Source: JAMXLO01 sp046732975 (GTDB lineage Bacteria > Pseudomonadota > Alphaproteobacteria > Acetobacterales > Acetobacteraceae). From it: a stretch of DNA of 7,151 nucleotides. Positions 1 through 5,876 of this stretch are shown in pieces. Location of the stretch: contig JBKPOG010000150.1 in NCBI GenBank assembly GCA_046732975.1, positions 1-7,151 on the forward strand, read 5' to 3'. Below the pieces are notes generated by a model. The model was not told where the DNA came from. It did not search any database and saw only the letters and a list, made by a program, of their open reading frames with translations. Both the position numbers and the translations under genes were made by a program. Positions within the stretch are counted from its first letter, which is position 1. Each line of letters begins with the position of its first letter.

Positions 1-810
1 AGTCCGAACTCCATCGTCTGGAGTTTCGACACCTGGGAGAACGCGCATTCAACCGGCGGCGCTCTGATGGCTTCGGGCAACAAGTCGTGGTTCTTCATCA
101 CCGCCAATTATGCGTTCGGCCAGTCGCTCGCTGACCTGACGAAGGACGTGGTACAGAAGGGCGGGGGCGAGGTGAAGGGCGATCTGCGTTATCCGTTCCC
201 CGATACCACAGATTTCTCCTCCTTCCTGACCCAGGCGGGGGCGAGTGGCGCCAAGGTGCTGGGATTTGCCAACGCCGGTCTGGATACCCAGAACTGCATC
301 AAACAGGCGGCCGAATTCGGTCTGAACAAGACGATGAAGATCGCGCCGCTGCTGCTGTTCCTCACTGACGTCCACTCGCTGGGACTCGAGGTTTGCGGCG
401 GACTGACCACGACAGAAACGTTCTATTGGGACCTGAACGACAGGACGCGCGCTTTCACGAAGCGGCTGCTGCAGAAGGCACCCAACAACTATCCGAACCA
501 GGCGCACGCCAGCTCCTATGCGATCACGCTGCATTACCTGAAGGCGGCGCAGCAGATGGGAGCGGAGCAAGCGAAGAAGAGTGGGCGGGCGACGGTCGCC
601 AAGATGAAGTCGATCCCGACCGACGATGATGCGTTTGGGGCGGGACGCGTCCGAGCGGACGGACGAGGCGAGTTCCCGGCCTATCTGTTCCAGGTCAAGA
701 CCAAGGCCGAGAGCAAGGGGCCGTGGGACCTGTATACACTGCAACACACCTCACCGCCGTCCGAAGTGCTGCACCCGCTCGCTGACAACTGCAAATTCCC
801 GACGTCCTGA
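1..810 (+). CDS. ABC transporter substrate-binding protein, LivK/branched-chain amino acid type (5' truncated)
   Basis: Likely a periplasmic solute-binding protein that delivers a ligand to an ABC importer. The open frame runs in from base 1, so the start codon, signal peptide and most of the N-terminal lobe lie outside the window; 269 residues are visible. Family signs (Peripla_BP_6/LivK-like) are the SWFFITANYAFG strand-helix near visible residues 29-40, the DFSSFLTQAGASGAKVLG segment, a DTQNCIKQAAEFGL helix, a TDVHSLGLEVCGGL hinge, an ETFYWDLNDRTRAFTKRL segment, and the C-terminal YLFQVKTKAESKGPWD and PLADNC ending. An internal ATG at 67 is not the start, because homology-like sequence continues upstream. 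The ligand cannot be read from the sequence: this family binds branched-chain amino acids but also aromatic acids, amides and urea. No permease or ATPase gene follows; partners, if linked, would be upstream. It converges on the small gene at 855-1067. Confidence 0.9.
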   Translation, partial: SPNSIVWSFDTWENAHSTGGALMASGNKSWFFITANYAFGQSLADLTKDVVQKGGGEVKGDLRYPFPDTTDFSSFLTQAGASGAKVLGFANAGLDTQNCIKQAAEFGLNKTMKIAPLLLFLTDVHSLGLEVCGGLTTTETFYWDLNDRTRAFTKRLLQKAPNNYPNQAHASSYAITLHYLKAAQQMGAEQAKKSGRATVAKMKSIPTDDDAFGAGRVRADGRGEFPAYLFQVKTKAESKGPWDLYTLQHTSPPSEVLHPLADNCKFPTS

Positions 811-821
811 CATCGGCAAAT

Positions 822-847
822 GTGTGGCGGCGGCGGCTCCGCCACAC
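822..847. terminator. Hairpin between convergent genes, likely bidirectional terminator
   Basis: A perfect 9-bp inverted repeat, GTGTGGCGG (822-830) and CCGCCACAC (839-847), encloses an 8-base loop. It lies in the 44-base gap between the stop of the substrate-binding protein (810) and the stop of the opposing small gene (855). There is no good T-run on the plus side. On the minus side the stem is followed by a short ATTTG, so the poly-U signature is weak. The position argues for transcription termination; the mechanism is inferred. Confidence 0.5.
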
Positions 848-854
848 GTCCGCC

Positions 855-1067
855 TTACTCCGCGGCAATGAACAGGTTGGTGGACTGCCGGTCATTGTCG
901 GCCGGCAGCATATGGCCGTAGCGCCGCACCCATTGCTGGCCAAGATGCGCTGCCTCGGCCGGCGTAAGCCACGACCACTCGGCACCGCGCGCCCGGATCG
1001 CAATCCAGCAGGTATTGCCGTCGATCACCCGCTCTTCGACAGAAAATGGGCCAATCGCTTCGGACAT
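855..1067 (-). CDS. Small hypothetical protein (70 aa)
   Basis: I do not recognise this protein. The chosen ATG (1067-1065) begins MSEAIGPFSVEERV and has GGAG six bases upstream. A longer version from 1142 (95 residues) is open but has no Shine-Dalgarno sequence, and its extra N-terminus is arginine- and tryptophan-rich with no evident order, so I prefer the short form. The product is soluble, with no signal peptide or membrane segment. It reads as a short beta-rich N-terminus (FSVEERVIDGNTCWIAIRARG), then a helix (TPAEAAHLGQQWVRRYGHML) and a polar tail. The gene is monocistronic, converges on the substrate-binding protein and diverges from the 98-residue gene at 1270. It could be a lineage-specific protein; function is unknown. 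Confidence 0.6.
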   Translation of the reverse strand: MSEAIGPFSVEERVIDGNTCWIAIRARGAEWSWLTPAEAAHLGQQWVRRYGHMLPADNDRQSTNLFIAAE

Positions 1068-1072
1068 CCTGG

Positions 1073-1077
1073 TCTCC
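1073..1077 (-). promoter_or_regulatory. Ribosome binding site that fixes the start at 1067
   Basis: On the minus strand GGAGA is followed by five bases and then ATG (six after GGAG). No such motif precedes the alternative ATG at 1142, so this site decides for the shorter 70-residue product. Confidence 0.55.
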
Positions 1078-1256
1078 GAGCTGAGTGCATGTGGTTTGTC
1101 GCGATCCCGAACCCATAGCAGCGGCCAGCGCTGAGTCGCCATGAAAAAGCCTGAATCGGCGACCTCCGACGGCTCCGGCGATATGGACCCAGTCGTCCGA
1201 CGATTGACGGCACGAACCTTAGCCGGCGAGGCGCGTTGGTCCGATCGGGACCCACC

Positions 1257-1263
1257 GAGGAGA
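1257..1263 (+). promoter_or_regulatory. Strong ribosome binding site for the gene at 1270
   Basis: GAGGAGA lies six bases before the ATG at 1270. The other in-frame ATG, at 1141, has no purine-rich sequence upstream. This site therefore sets the start of the 98-residue protein, about 130 bases inside the longer open frame. Confidence 0.7.
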
Positions 1264-1269
1264 CACCCA

Positions 1270-1566
1270 ATGTACCTTGCAAGGTTTTCCTATGACGTCC
1301 TGCCAGTGAACCGTCAGCGGGCGGTGGAATTCATTAAGCGAGAGGTCCAGGCGGCGCGCGCAAGGAACCTGAGGGCGCGCCTGTTGATACCGCTCACTCG
1401 TGGCCACGGCGGCGCAGCGCTGCAGTTCGAGATCGAGATGAGGGATTTGGACCAGCTCGATCAATTCAGGCGCGACGATGCCGGGCAATGGATGCATGCG
1501 TTCAGCGAGATCCTGACCGCCCCTCCCGAGGTGGCGATACTGCGCCTCGACGATCAGACAGGCTGA
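1270..1566 (+). CDS. Small hypothetical protein (98 aa), possible dimeric alpha/beta-barrel fold
   Basis: Not recognised as a named family. The start is set by a near-ideal Shine-Dalgarno six bases upstream; the frame is open back to 1141, but that part lacks a binding site and looks non-coding. The product begins MYLARFSYDVLPVNRQ. By eye it reads as strand (YLARFSYDVLP), long basic helix (RQRAVEFIKREVQAARARN), two strands (RARLLIPLTR and AALQFEIEMRDL), a helix over DQLDQFRRDDAGQWMHAFSEIL, and a last strand (EVAILRLD). This order resembles the ferredoxin-like fold of NIPSNAP, Dabb and antibiotic-monooxygenase-type proteins, which often act as small dimers. That is a fold guess only; no catalytic residue can be named. 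It has no signal peptide or membrane segment. The gene stands alone, divergent from the 70-residue gene and convergent with the PPK2 gene. A long spurious frame covers it on the opposite strand. Confidence 0.68.
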   Translation: MYLARFSYDVLPVNRQRAVEFIKREVQAARARNLRARLLIPLTRGHGGAALQFEIEMRDLDQLDQFRRDDAGQWMHAFSEILTAPPEVAILRLDDQTG

Positions 1567-1616
1567 TTGCCTGAACGCACGGAAATCCGCAGGCACATCG
1601 CGGAGCGGAAGCCCGC

Positions 1617-1632
1617 CTCCGCTAGAGCGGAG
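1617..1632. repeat. Short perfect hairpin in convergent junction
   Basis: CTCCGC (1617-1622) and GCGGAG (1627-1632) form a 6-bp stem around a TAGA loop. A further GCGGAG copy at 1600-1605 could pair with the same left arm, so two alternative folds are possible. It sits directly beside the larger hairpin at 1634-1666. Confidence 0.45.
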
Positions 1633-1633
1633 A

Positions 1634-1666
1634 TAGAGCGCGATGCACGCAAGCGATCGCGCTCTA
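1634..1666. terminator. 11-bp inverted repeat overlapping the PPK2 stop codon
   Basis: TAGAGCGCGAT (1634-1644) and ATCGCGCTCTA (1656-1666) are perfect reverse complements around an 11-base loop. The right arm contains the restored PPK2 stop codon (1664-1666, TAG on the minus strand). It lies between two genes that end facing each other, so a bidirectional terminator is the simplest reading. There is no T-run on either side. The TAGAGCG core also occurs just before it (1623-1629), which suggests a dispersed intergenic repeat family; this is unproven. Confidence 0.5.
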
Positions 1667-2493
1667 ATGTGCGTGATGATTGGCCGGCACACGAATGCCG
1701 AGCAGCCGCTCGGCGGCTTCCGCGACCGCTGGTTCCAGCGCCCGCGGCTCCAGGCGCACCCCCTTGGACAGCCGATCGGCGATGATGCGCAAAGCAGCGA
1801 GCCGGCCGAACGGCTTATTGTTGGCAGGAATGACGTGCCACGTGCGCGGCGGGTTGACGTCTTCTCCACCATCTCCTCGATCGCCGCCTCGTAGTCCTGC
1901 CAGCGGCCGCGGTTGCGAAAGTCTTCGTAGGAGAGTTTCCAGCGCTTCAGCGGATCGGTCAGGCGGGCTCGAAATCGGCGAAGCTGTTCCTGGGGAGTGA
2001 TGTGCAGAAATAGTTTAACCACACGCATGTCGTCCGCCAACAGCATCTGCTCGAAGCCGTTGATCTCCTCGTACGCACGGTGCCATTCGTGTTCAGTTGC
2101 GAAACCCTCGACCCGTTCTACCAATACCCTGCCGTACCAGGATCGATCGAACACCACGATTTGCCCATGTTGGGGCAGATGCTCCCAGAAGCGCTGCAGA
2201 TAGTGCAGGTGTTTTTCCCGCTCGTTCGGCGCGGTGATCGCATGCACCTTGAAGCTGCGGGGATCGAGCGCCCAGCCGAGGCGCCGGACAACACCGCCCT
2301 TACCGGCAGTGTCCCAGCCCTCCAGGACGATGACCGCGCGATGCGTGGTGCCCAGATAGGACTGCTGGATCAGCTGCAGGATCTCCTGCATGGCGGCCAA
2401 GCGGCGTTCGTAGTCGGCAAACTCCACTGACGGAAAGTGCTTGATCCTGGGAAGGTGAGGACGACCAGAGGCGATAAAATCAGCTGCCTTCAT
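1664..2493 (-). CDS. ppk2: PPK2-family polyphosphate kinase, interrupted by one frameshift
   Basis: PPK2 enzymes transfer phosphate between inorganic polyphosphate and nucleotides in the cytoplasm. The first 214 residues read cleanly: Walker A EGWDTAGKGG (58-67), Walker B-type IVVFDRSWYGR (112-122), and the arginine-rich lid with RRFRARLTDPLKRWKLS (172-188) and EDFRNRGRWQDYEAAIEEM. After EKTST (position 1852) the frame changes: the expected segment RTWHVIPANNKPFGRLAALR continues one frame over and runs to TAG at 1664-1666. Adding one C to the CCC run on the minus strand (1851-1853) gives a normal 276-residue, single-domain protein. Without it, translation continues as unrelated sequence to 1219. 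The rest is undamaged, so this is a very recent mutation or a sequencing error; if real, the protein loses its conserved C-terminal helix region. The ATG overlaps the stop of the DUF2336 gene (ATGA) and has no Shine-Dalgarno of its own, implying coupling. The preferred nucleotide (ADP, GDP or AMP class) cannot be decided. Confidence 0.9.
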
Positions 2494-3614
2494 GACGCGG
2501 TCACGGTCAACACGTCGCCCAACCGGTCGAGCAGATAGTCCAAATCGTCCTGCGGCAGATCTTCGAACTGCGTCAGGATTCGAGTGATGACGCGCGAACG
2601 GTAGCGCTCCTTGTCGCGCTCGCCGCCATCCAATTCTGTGCCGCGCACGACACCCAAAGCGACTCGCGCGGCGGGAAGCAGCCGCAGCGGCAGGCCCGTC
2701 TGCTCGTATAGCGACACCAGACCCTTCAGGCCCGCGTCGTGGATCAGGGTGCGAGCGTTGGCAACCGGAATGCCTGCCATCACCGCCATTGCCATTTCGA
2801 AGAAGGCAAGGTCGCCGACACAGATCGCGCGCAGCACCAGGAACGGCGTGAGGCGCTTCCTGCGGTGCATCTGCCGTACCAAGCGTTCCAGTTCCCGCTC
2901 GTCCGAGCCGAATGTGTAGGCCAGGGTGGCCCGCTCGCGGCTTTGCAGCACGATGTCGGTGGCAAGCTCGACAGGCAGGTCGTGGTGGCTGACCAGGTAG
3001 GACTGCAGGTTGTCTGACACGATTGCGACAAGACGTTCGGCGATGGTGACGGGCAAACCGGCGCGGTGAACCATGGTGGTCTTGACACGGTCGCTATCGG
3101 CGAAGCGGTCGACGGCGATACCAAGGCTCGCCTCGGTGACGCGTGCCTTCGCATTGGCCAGCAACACGGCGACAGCCTCCTCGCTGCCCTGTCGGGTCAC
3201 CGCATCGGACACAGCCTCGGAAACGTCGGTCCGCCGGGCGATCGCCTCTTGTTTGGGCGAGGAGCCGCTGCCGACCAACTCGACCAGGTCGCCCTCGGTG
3301 AGCACGGGGGATTCAGCCAGGATCGGCAGCGCCACCGCCTCGACATCGTTCGCAAGCCGCATGGCCACATCGTGCGGCAGACGCCGGGCCGCACGCAGGC
3401 TTGCCGATAGCGCGCTGCGCACGGTGGATTCGACGTCCTTCGCCATGATGCGAAGAATGTCATGCGCGATCCCTAACTCGGCTTCACCCAGCACCGGGCT
3501 GTCGATCTCGCGCGCCAGTTTGTCCGCGATCGCGGCACGAACCGCGGCAGACGGCTCTGCCAGCAGACGCGCAACATCGGCTTGCGTTAGCAAAGACGCC
3601 ATGCCGGCGAGCAT
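2490..3614 (-). CDS. DUF2336 domain-containing protein
   Basis: A 374-residue all-helical protein with no signal peptide or membrane span, so probably cytosolic. The N-terminal half looks like HEAT-type helical pairs (QADVARLLAEPSAAVRAAIA, residues 11-30; further ones to about 150). Features I associate with DUF2336 are the repeat segment AIARRTDVSEAVSDAVTRQG (124-143), EEAVAVLLANAKARV (145-159), LPVTIAERLVAIVSDNLQ (187-204) and the conserved block CVGDLAFFEMAMAVMAGIP (265-283) followed by NARTLIHDAG. A basic patch MHRRKRL lies near 249-255. The family is almost confined to Alphaproteobacteria and has no firm biochemical function; a scaffold or regulatory role is only a guess. Two starts are possible, 3614 and 3602 (MASLLT); neither has a clear Shine-Dalgarno. 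It lies 34 bases after the DUF4139 gene and overlaps PPK2 by four bases, so it is probably the middle gene of an operon. Confidence 0.85.
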   Translation of the reverse strand: MLAGMASLLTQADVARLLAEPSAAVRAAIADKLAREIDSPVLGEAELGIAHDILRIMAKDVESTVRSALSASLRAARRLPHDVAMRLANDVEAVALPILAESPVLTEGDLVELVGSGSSPKQEAIARRTDVSEAVSDAVTRQGSEEAVAVLLANAKARVTEASLGIAVDRFADSDRVKTTMVHRAGLPVTIAERLVAIVSDNLQSYLVSHHDLPVELATDIVLQSRERATLAYTFGSDERELERLVRQMHRRKRLTPFLVLRAICVGDLAFFEMAMAVMAGIPVANARTLIHDAGLKGLVSLYEQTGLPLRLLPAARVALGVVRGTELDGGERDKERYRSRVITRILTQFEDLPQDDLDYLLDRLGDVLTVTAS

Positions 3615-3648
3615 GGCGATAAAGCATTAGGACGCGGTTAACCGCCAC

Positions 3649-5640
3649 CTATAGCGTCAGTGAGCTAGCCGCCTCCACCAACGCCTGATGCGCCTTGTCG
3701 GCTGCCGTTGTCGCCTGTTCAATCGCCTGATTGAGCTGCTCCAACCTGCTCTCATCGAGATCCAGCGCCCGGGTCAACCTGGCATGGAGCGCGTCATTGG
3801 CAGCCACGGCCGCCAGGTTGCGCCGGATGCGCTCCTCATCCTGCAGGACAGCCGCCTGCTGCGCCTTGAGCTGATCGACAGCGGCGCGCTTCGCAGCCTC
3901 GTCCTGCCGCAGCGACGCCAGGCGCAGCAGCGCTGAACGCGCGACCTGCGAGAGCGTCTGTTCATTCAGCATCCGAACCACCACTTGCGCATCGTCGGCC
4001 AGCAACTCGGTGTGCTCGCGTTCGAGCCGGTCGAGATAGACGGTCAGCTTGCGCACCTCGCCTGGTTGCAACGAGACGGGAACCCGCCAGGCGGTCGCGG
4101 TCTCCTCGGTACCCGCAATCGGGCCGCCTTCGAAGGTCAATGTGCGGTCACCCTCTTTGGGGATTTCCACCAATACGGTGCGTGGCTCGTTCGCCGGCGC
4201 GCTGATGGTCAGGCGCAGCACTTCCCTTTGGCGCGTGGTGATGCTCAGCACGCCTTGCGCGGCAGTCAGAGAGGCGAGCGCCGTTTCACCCGAACTGGTG
4301 CGCTCGACCGTCGTGCGCAGATCCTGCGCGAAGGACAGCAGGCGGCGCTCACCAACCGGCAGCCCGCCCAACCTCGCGTCGCCAGCAAATGTCGCGGTCC
4401 CGGAGGCATCGTACAGCGCCAGAATGCCGGCCGGGATCGACGTTCCGGTGTCGTTGGTCATGCGGACGGCAGACAGCGGATGGACGTCGTTGCCAATTGC
4501 AAGGTCCACCCTCTCAGCCGGCAGGCTGCGATCGATGATCGGCACGCTGGCGCTAAAACCGGCTGCAAGGGTGACCGGAGAAGGAAGCTTAAAGATCGTC
4601 TCTTCGGCGCTTTCCGCGGCCTGCGCCTGATCTGCCGCCTGCGCCATCTCGGCTGGCGCGGGTGCAGGGGGCGGTGCAGCCATTGCCCGAGCGGGGACGG
4701 GGGCGCCGGCAGCCTTCTGCGTCGCGAACTCCGTTGGCCGCGCGCGCGTGTCTGCGGCGGGAAGAATGCGACCCAGTATTTCCACCGGCACCTCGGGGCG
4801 CTGGACGAAGTAGCTTTGGTAGATCGCCTGTCGGAAGGTGACCGGGTTGCCGTATTGCAGGGTCAGGGCGATGTCGTTCCAATCGGCGCCGGACTGGTTC
4901 TCCAGTACCGCCCAGCCTTGCAGCCGCGCCGGATCGCGATCCTTCGCCGGCAGCACCAGGCGATACGAGGCCTTCCATAGCGGCGCTGCGACGACGTATC
5001 CCACCCGCACGGTGCGTGGGCCGTTGCCGGGGCTGTGCAGTGTCAGATGCCGGACGCTCTGATTGGCTTCCCGCCGCAGTGATTCAAGGGCAGTCCCGAT
5101 GCGCTCGCGCAGATCAGCGTCGGCGACCTGGATGCTGTCAGCCTCCTCCAGCATGAACTGCCGCAGTCCTTCGGGGCCAAGAATGGTGACGCGCGTACGC
5201 TGCACAGCGGGTTGCGGTGGCCCAGGCGGAGGTGCCAACGGCTCTGTCACTCGGTCGGCGTGCACGATGCGGCCTTCCATTGGGCGCGGGCCCTGCACTT
5301 CGATCTCCACACCTTGCAGACTGTTCAGGTAATCCACCGGCGATCGCAGCGCCTCAGGTCCGAACGGAACATTGCCGAAGCTGGCGCGCGTGGTGTCGCG
5401 GCCGGGCAGCTCCACGGCGCCAACTGCTCCCTGCTTGTCGAACACCACGAGGGACGTCAGCACGTCGTCAACCTGATCGAGCGGCACGTCGAGGCTGAGA
5501 GTGGCATCGCCATCCACTTCGGCTTCATACTCGAAGTAGCCGACGCCGGCGGAGGACAGCATCACGCGCTTGAGTGTCAGATCAGCAGCAACGGCCGGCG
5601 TGACGCCGAGTAGCAGGAATACCAGGATCAGGCGGCGCAT
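3649..5640 (-). CDS. Exported DUF4139 domain-containing protein
   Basis: A 663-residue protein with a clear Sec signal peptide: MRR, a leucine-rich core (4-13) and an AVA cleavage motif at 16-18, so it is expected in the periplasm or envelope. Residues 20-130 form a beta-rich N-terminal domain (VMLSSAGVGYFEYEAEV; LDQVDDVLTSLVVFD). The DUF4139 core has its typical YVVAAPLWKASYRLVL (215-230) and LQGWAVLENQSGADWNDIAL (240-259). A low-complexity alanine/proline linker (about 310-347) interrupts the domain before the beta-rich second half. The C-terminal 100 residues (about 565-660) are charged and helical, with probable coiled coil, although the family often has its coiled coil near the N-terminus. 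GGAGAA five bases before ATG supports the start. It is the first gene of the minus-strand cluster with DUF2336 and PPK2. Family function is unknown; a mucoidy-type or surface role has been suggested for relatives, but nothing here proves it. No membrane anchor or lipobox cysteine is seen. Confidence 0.88.
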   Translation of the reverse strand: MRRLILVFLLLGVTPAVAADLTLKRVMLSSAGVGYFEYEAEVDGDATLSLDVPLDQVDDVLTSLVVFDKQGAVGAVELPGRDTTRASFGNVPFGPEALRSPVDYLNSLQGVEIEVQGPRPMEGRIVHADRVTEPLAPPPGPPQPAVQRTRVTILGPEGLRQFMLEEADSIQVADADLRERIGTALESLRREANQSVRHLTLHSPGNGPRTVRVGYVVAAPLWKASYRLVLPAKDRDPARLQGWAVLENQSGADWNDIALTLQYGNPVTFRQAIYQSYFVQRPEVPVEILGRILPAADTRARPTEFATQKAAGAPVPARAMAAPPPAPAPAEMAQAADQAQAAESAEETIFKLPSPVTLAAGFSASVPIIDRSLPAERVDLAIGNDVHPLSAVRMTNDTGTSIPAGILALYDASGTATFAGDARLGGLPVGERRLLSFAQDLRTTVERTSSGETALASLTAAQGVLSITTRQREVLRLTISAPANEPRTVLVEIPKEGDRTLTFEGGPIAGTEETATAWRVPVSLQPGEVRKLTVYLDRLEREHTELLADDAQVVVRMLNEQTLSQVARSALLRLASLRQDEAAKRAAVDQLKAQQAAVLQDEERIRRNLAAVAANDALHARLTRALDLDESRLEQLNQAIEQATTAADKAHQALVEAASSLTL

Positions 5641-5675
5641 CGCGGTTCTCCGTTGCTGCGCCGGAGCATAGCGAC

Positions 5676-5867
5676 GTGGACTTGCTCAGTGCAGTGTCCA
5701 GTGAAGAGATACGCGCAGCGCAGATCGTGACCGGTGTGACAATGGCGGCCTTCATCGCGGCTGGCGTGGTACCTGGAGCGCGGAGATATGCCGCGAGAAT
5801 CAGGGGTGCGCTGTTGGTCCTGTATCTCGTCGTCTGCGGCGCAATCCTGACCCACGCATTGTTATGA
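5676..5867 (+). CDS. Small two-helix membrane protein (63 aa)
   Basis: Not a named family. Translation starts at a GTG with GGAG nine bases upstream. Two hydrophobic segments are plain: IVTGVTMAAFIAAGVVPG (about residues 17-34) and ALLVLYLVVCGAILTHALL (about 45-63). They are separated by an arginine-rich loop (ARRYAARIRG), so both ends should face the outside and the loop the cytoplasm by the positive-inside rule. The frame fits tightly between its neighbours: 35 bases from the divergent DUF4139 start and nine bases from the convergent oxidoreductase stop. That close packing and the clear membrane pattern argue that it is real despite its size. It could be an accessory to a membrane complex or a stand-alone small protein; the sequence does not say. 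Confidence 0.68.
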   Translation: MDLLSAVSSEEIRAAQIVTGVTMAAFIAAGVVPGARRYAARIRGALLVLYLVVCGAILTHALL

Positions 5868-5876
5868 GATAGCGGA

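Noticed and set aside
1135..1163. GTCGCC/GGCGAC inverted repeat in the divergent gap
   Set aside because: The 6-bp stem has a 17-base loop and no flanking signals; repeats like this are common by chance at this GC content.
1204..1232. TTGACG as a -35 box for the gene at 1270
   Set aside because: No acceptable -10 hexamer lies 16-18 bases downstream.
1141..1269. Longer N-terminus for the 98-residue protein, starting at 1141
   Set aside because: There is no Shine-Dalgarno before 1141, the added residues look non-coding, and GAGGAGA precedes the ATG at 1270.
1219..1663. Extension of the PPK2 frame to a 424-residue protein
   Set aside because: After the frameshift at about 1852 this reads the wrong frame. 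It lacks family similarity, is arginine/serine/cysteine-rich, and runs antisense through the 98-residue gene and the hairpins.
1845..1860. Programmed ribosomal frameshift in PPK2
   Set aside because: The sequence TCA ACC CGC is not a slippery heptamer for -1 slippage, and the PPK2 family is not known to use frameshifting.
3985..4980. Plus-strand open frame of 331 codons opposite the DUF4139 gene
   Set aside because: It is the antisense shadow of a well-supported coding region in GC-rich DNA, is rich in arginine and glycine, and has no recognisable motif.
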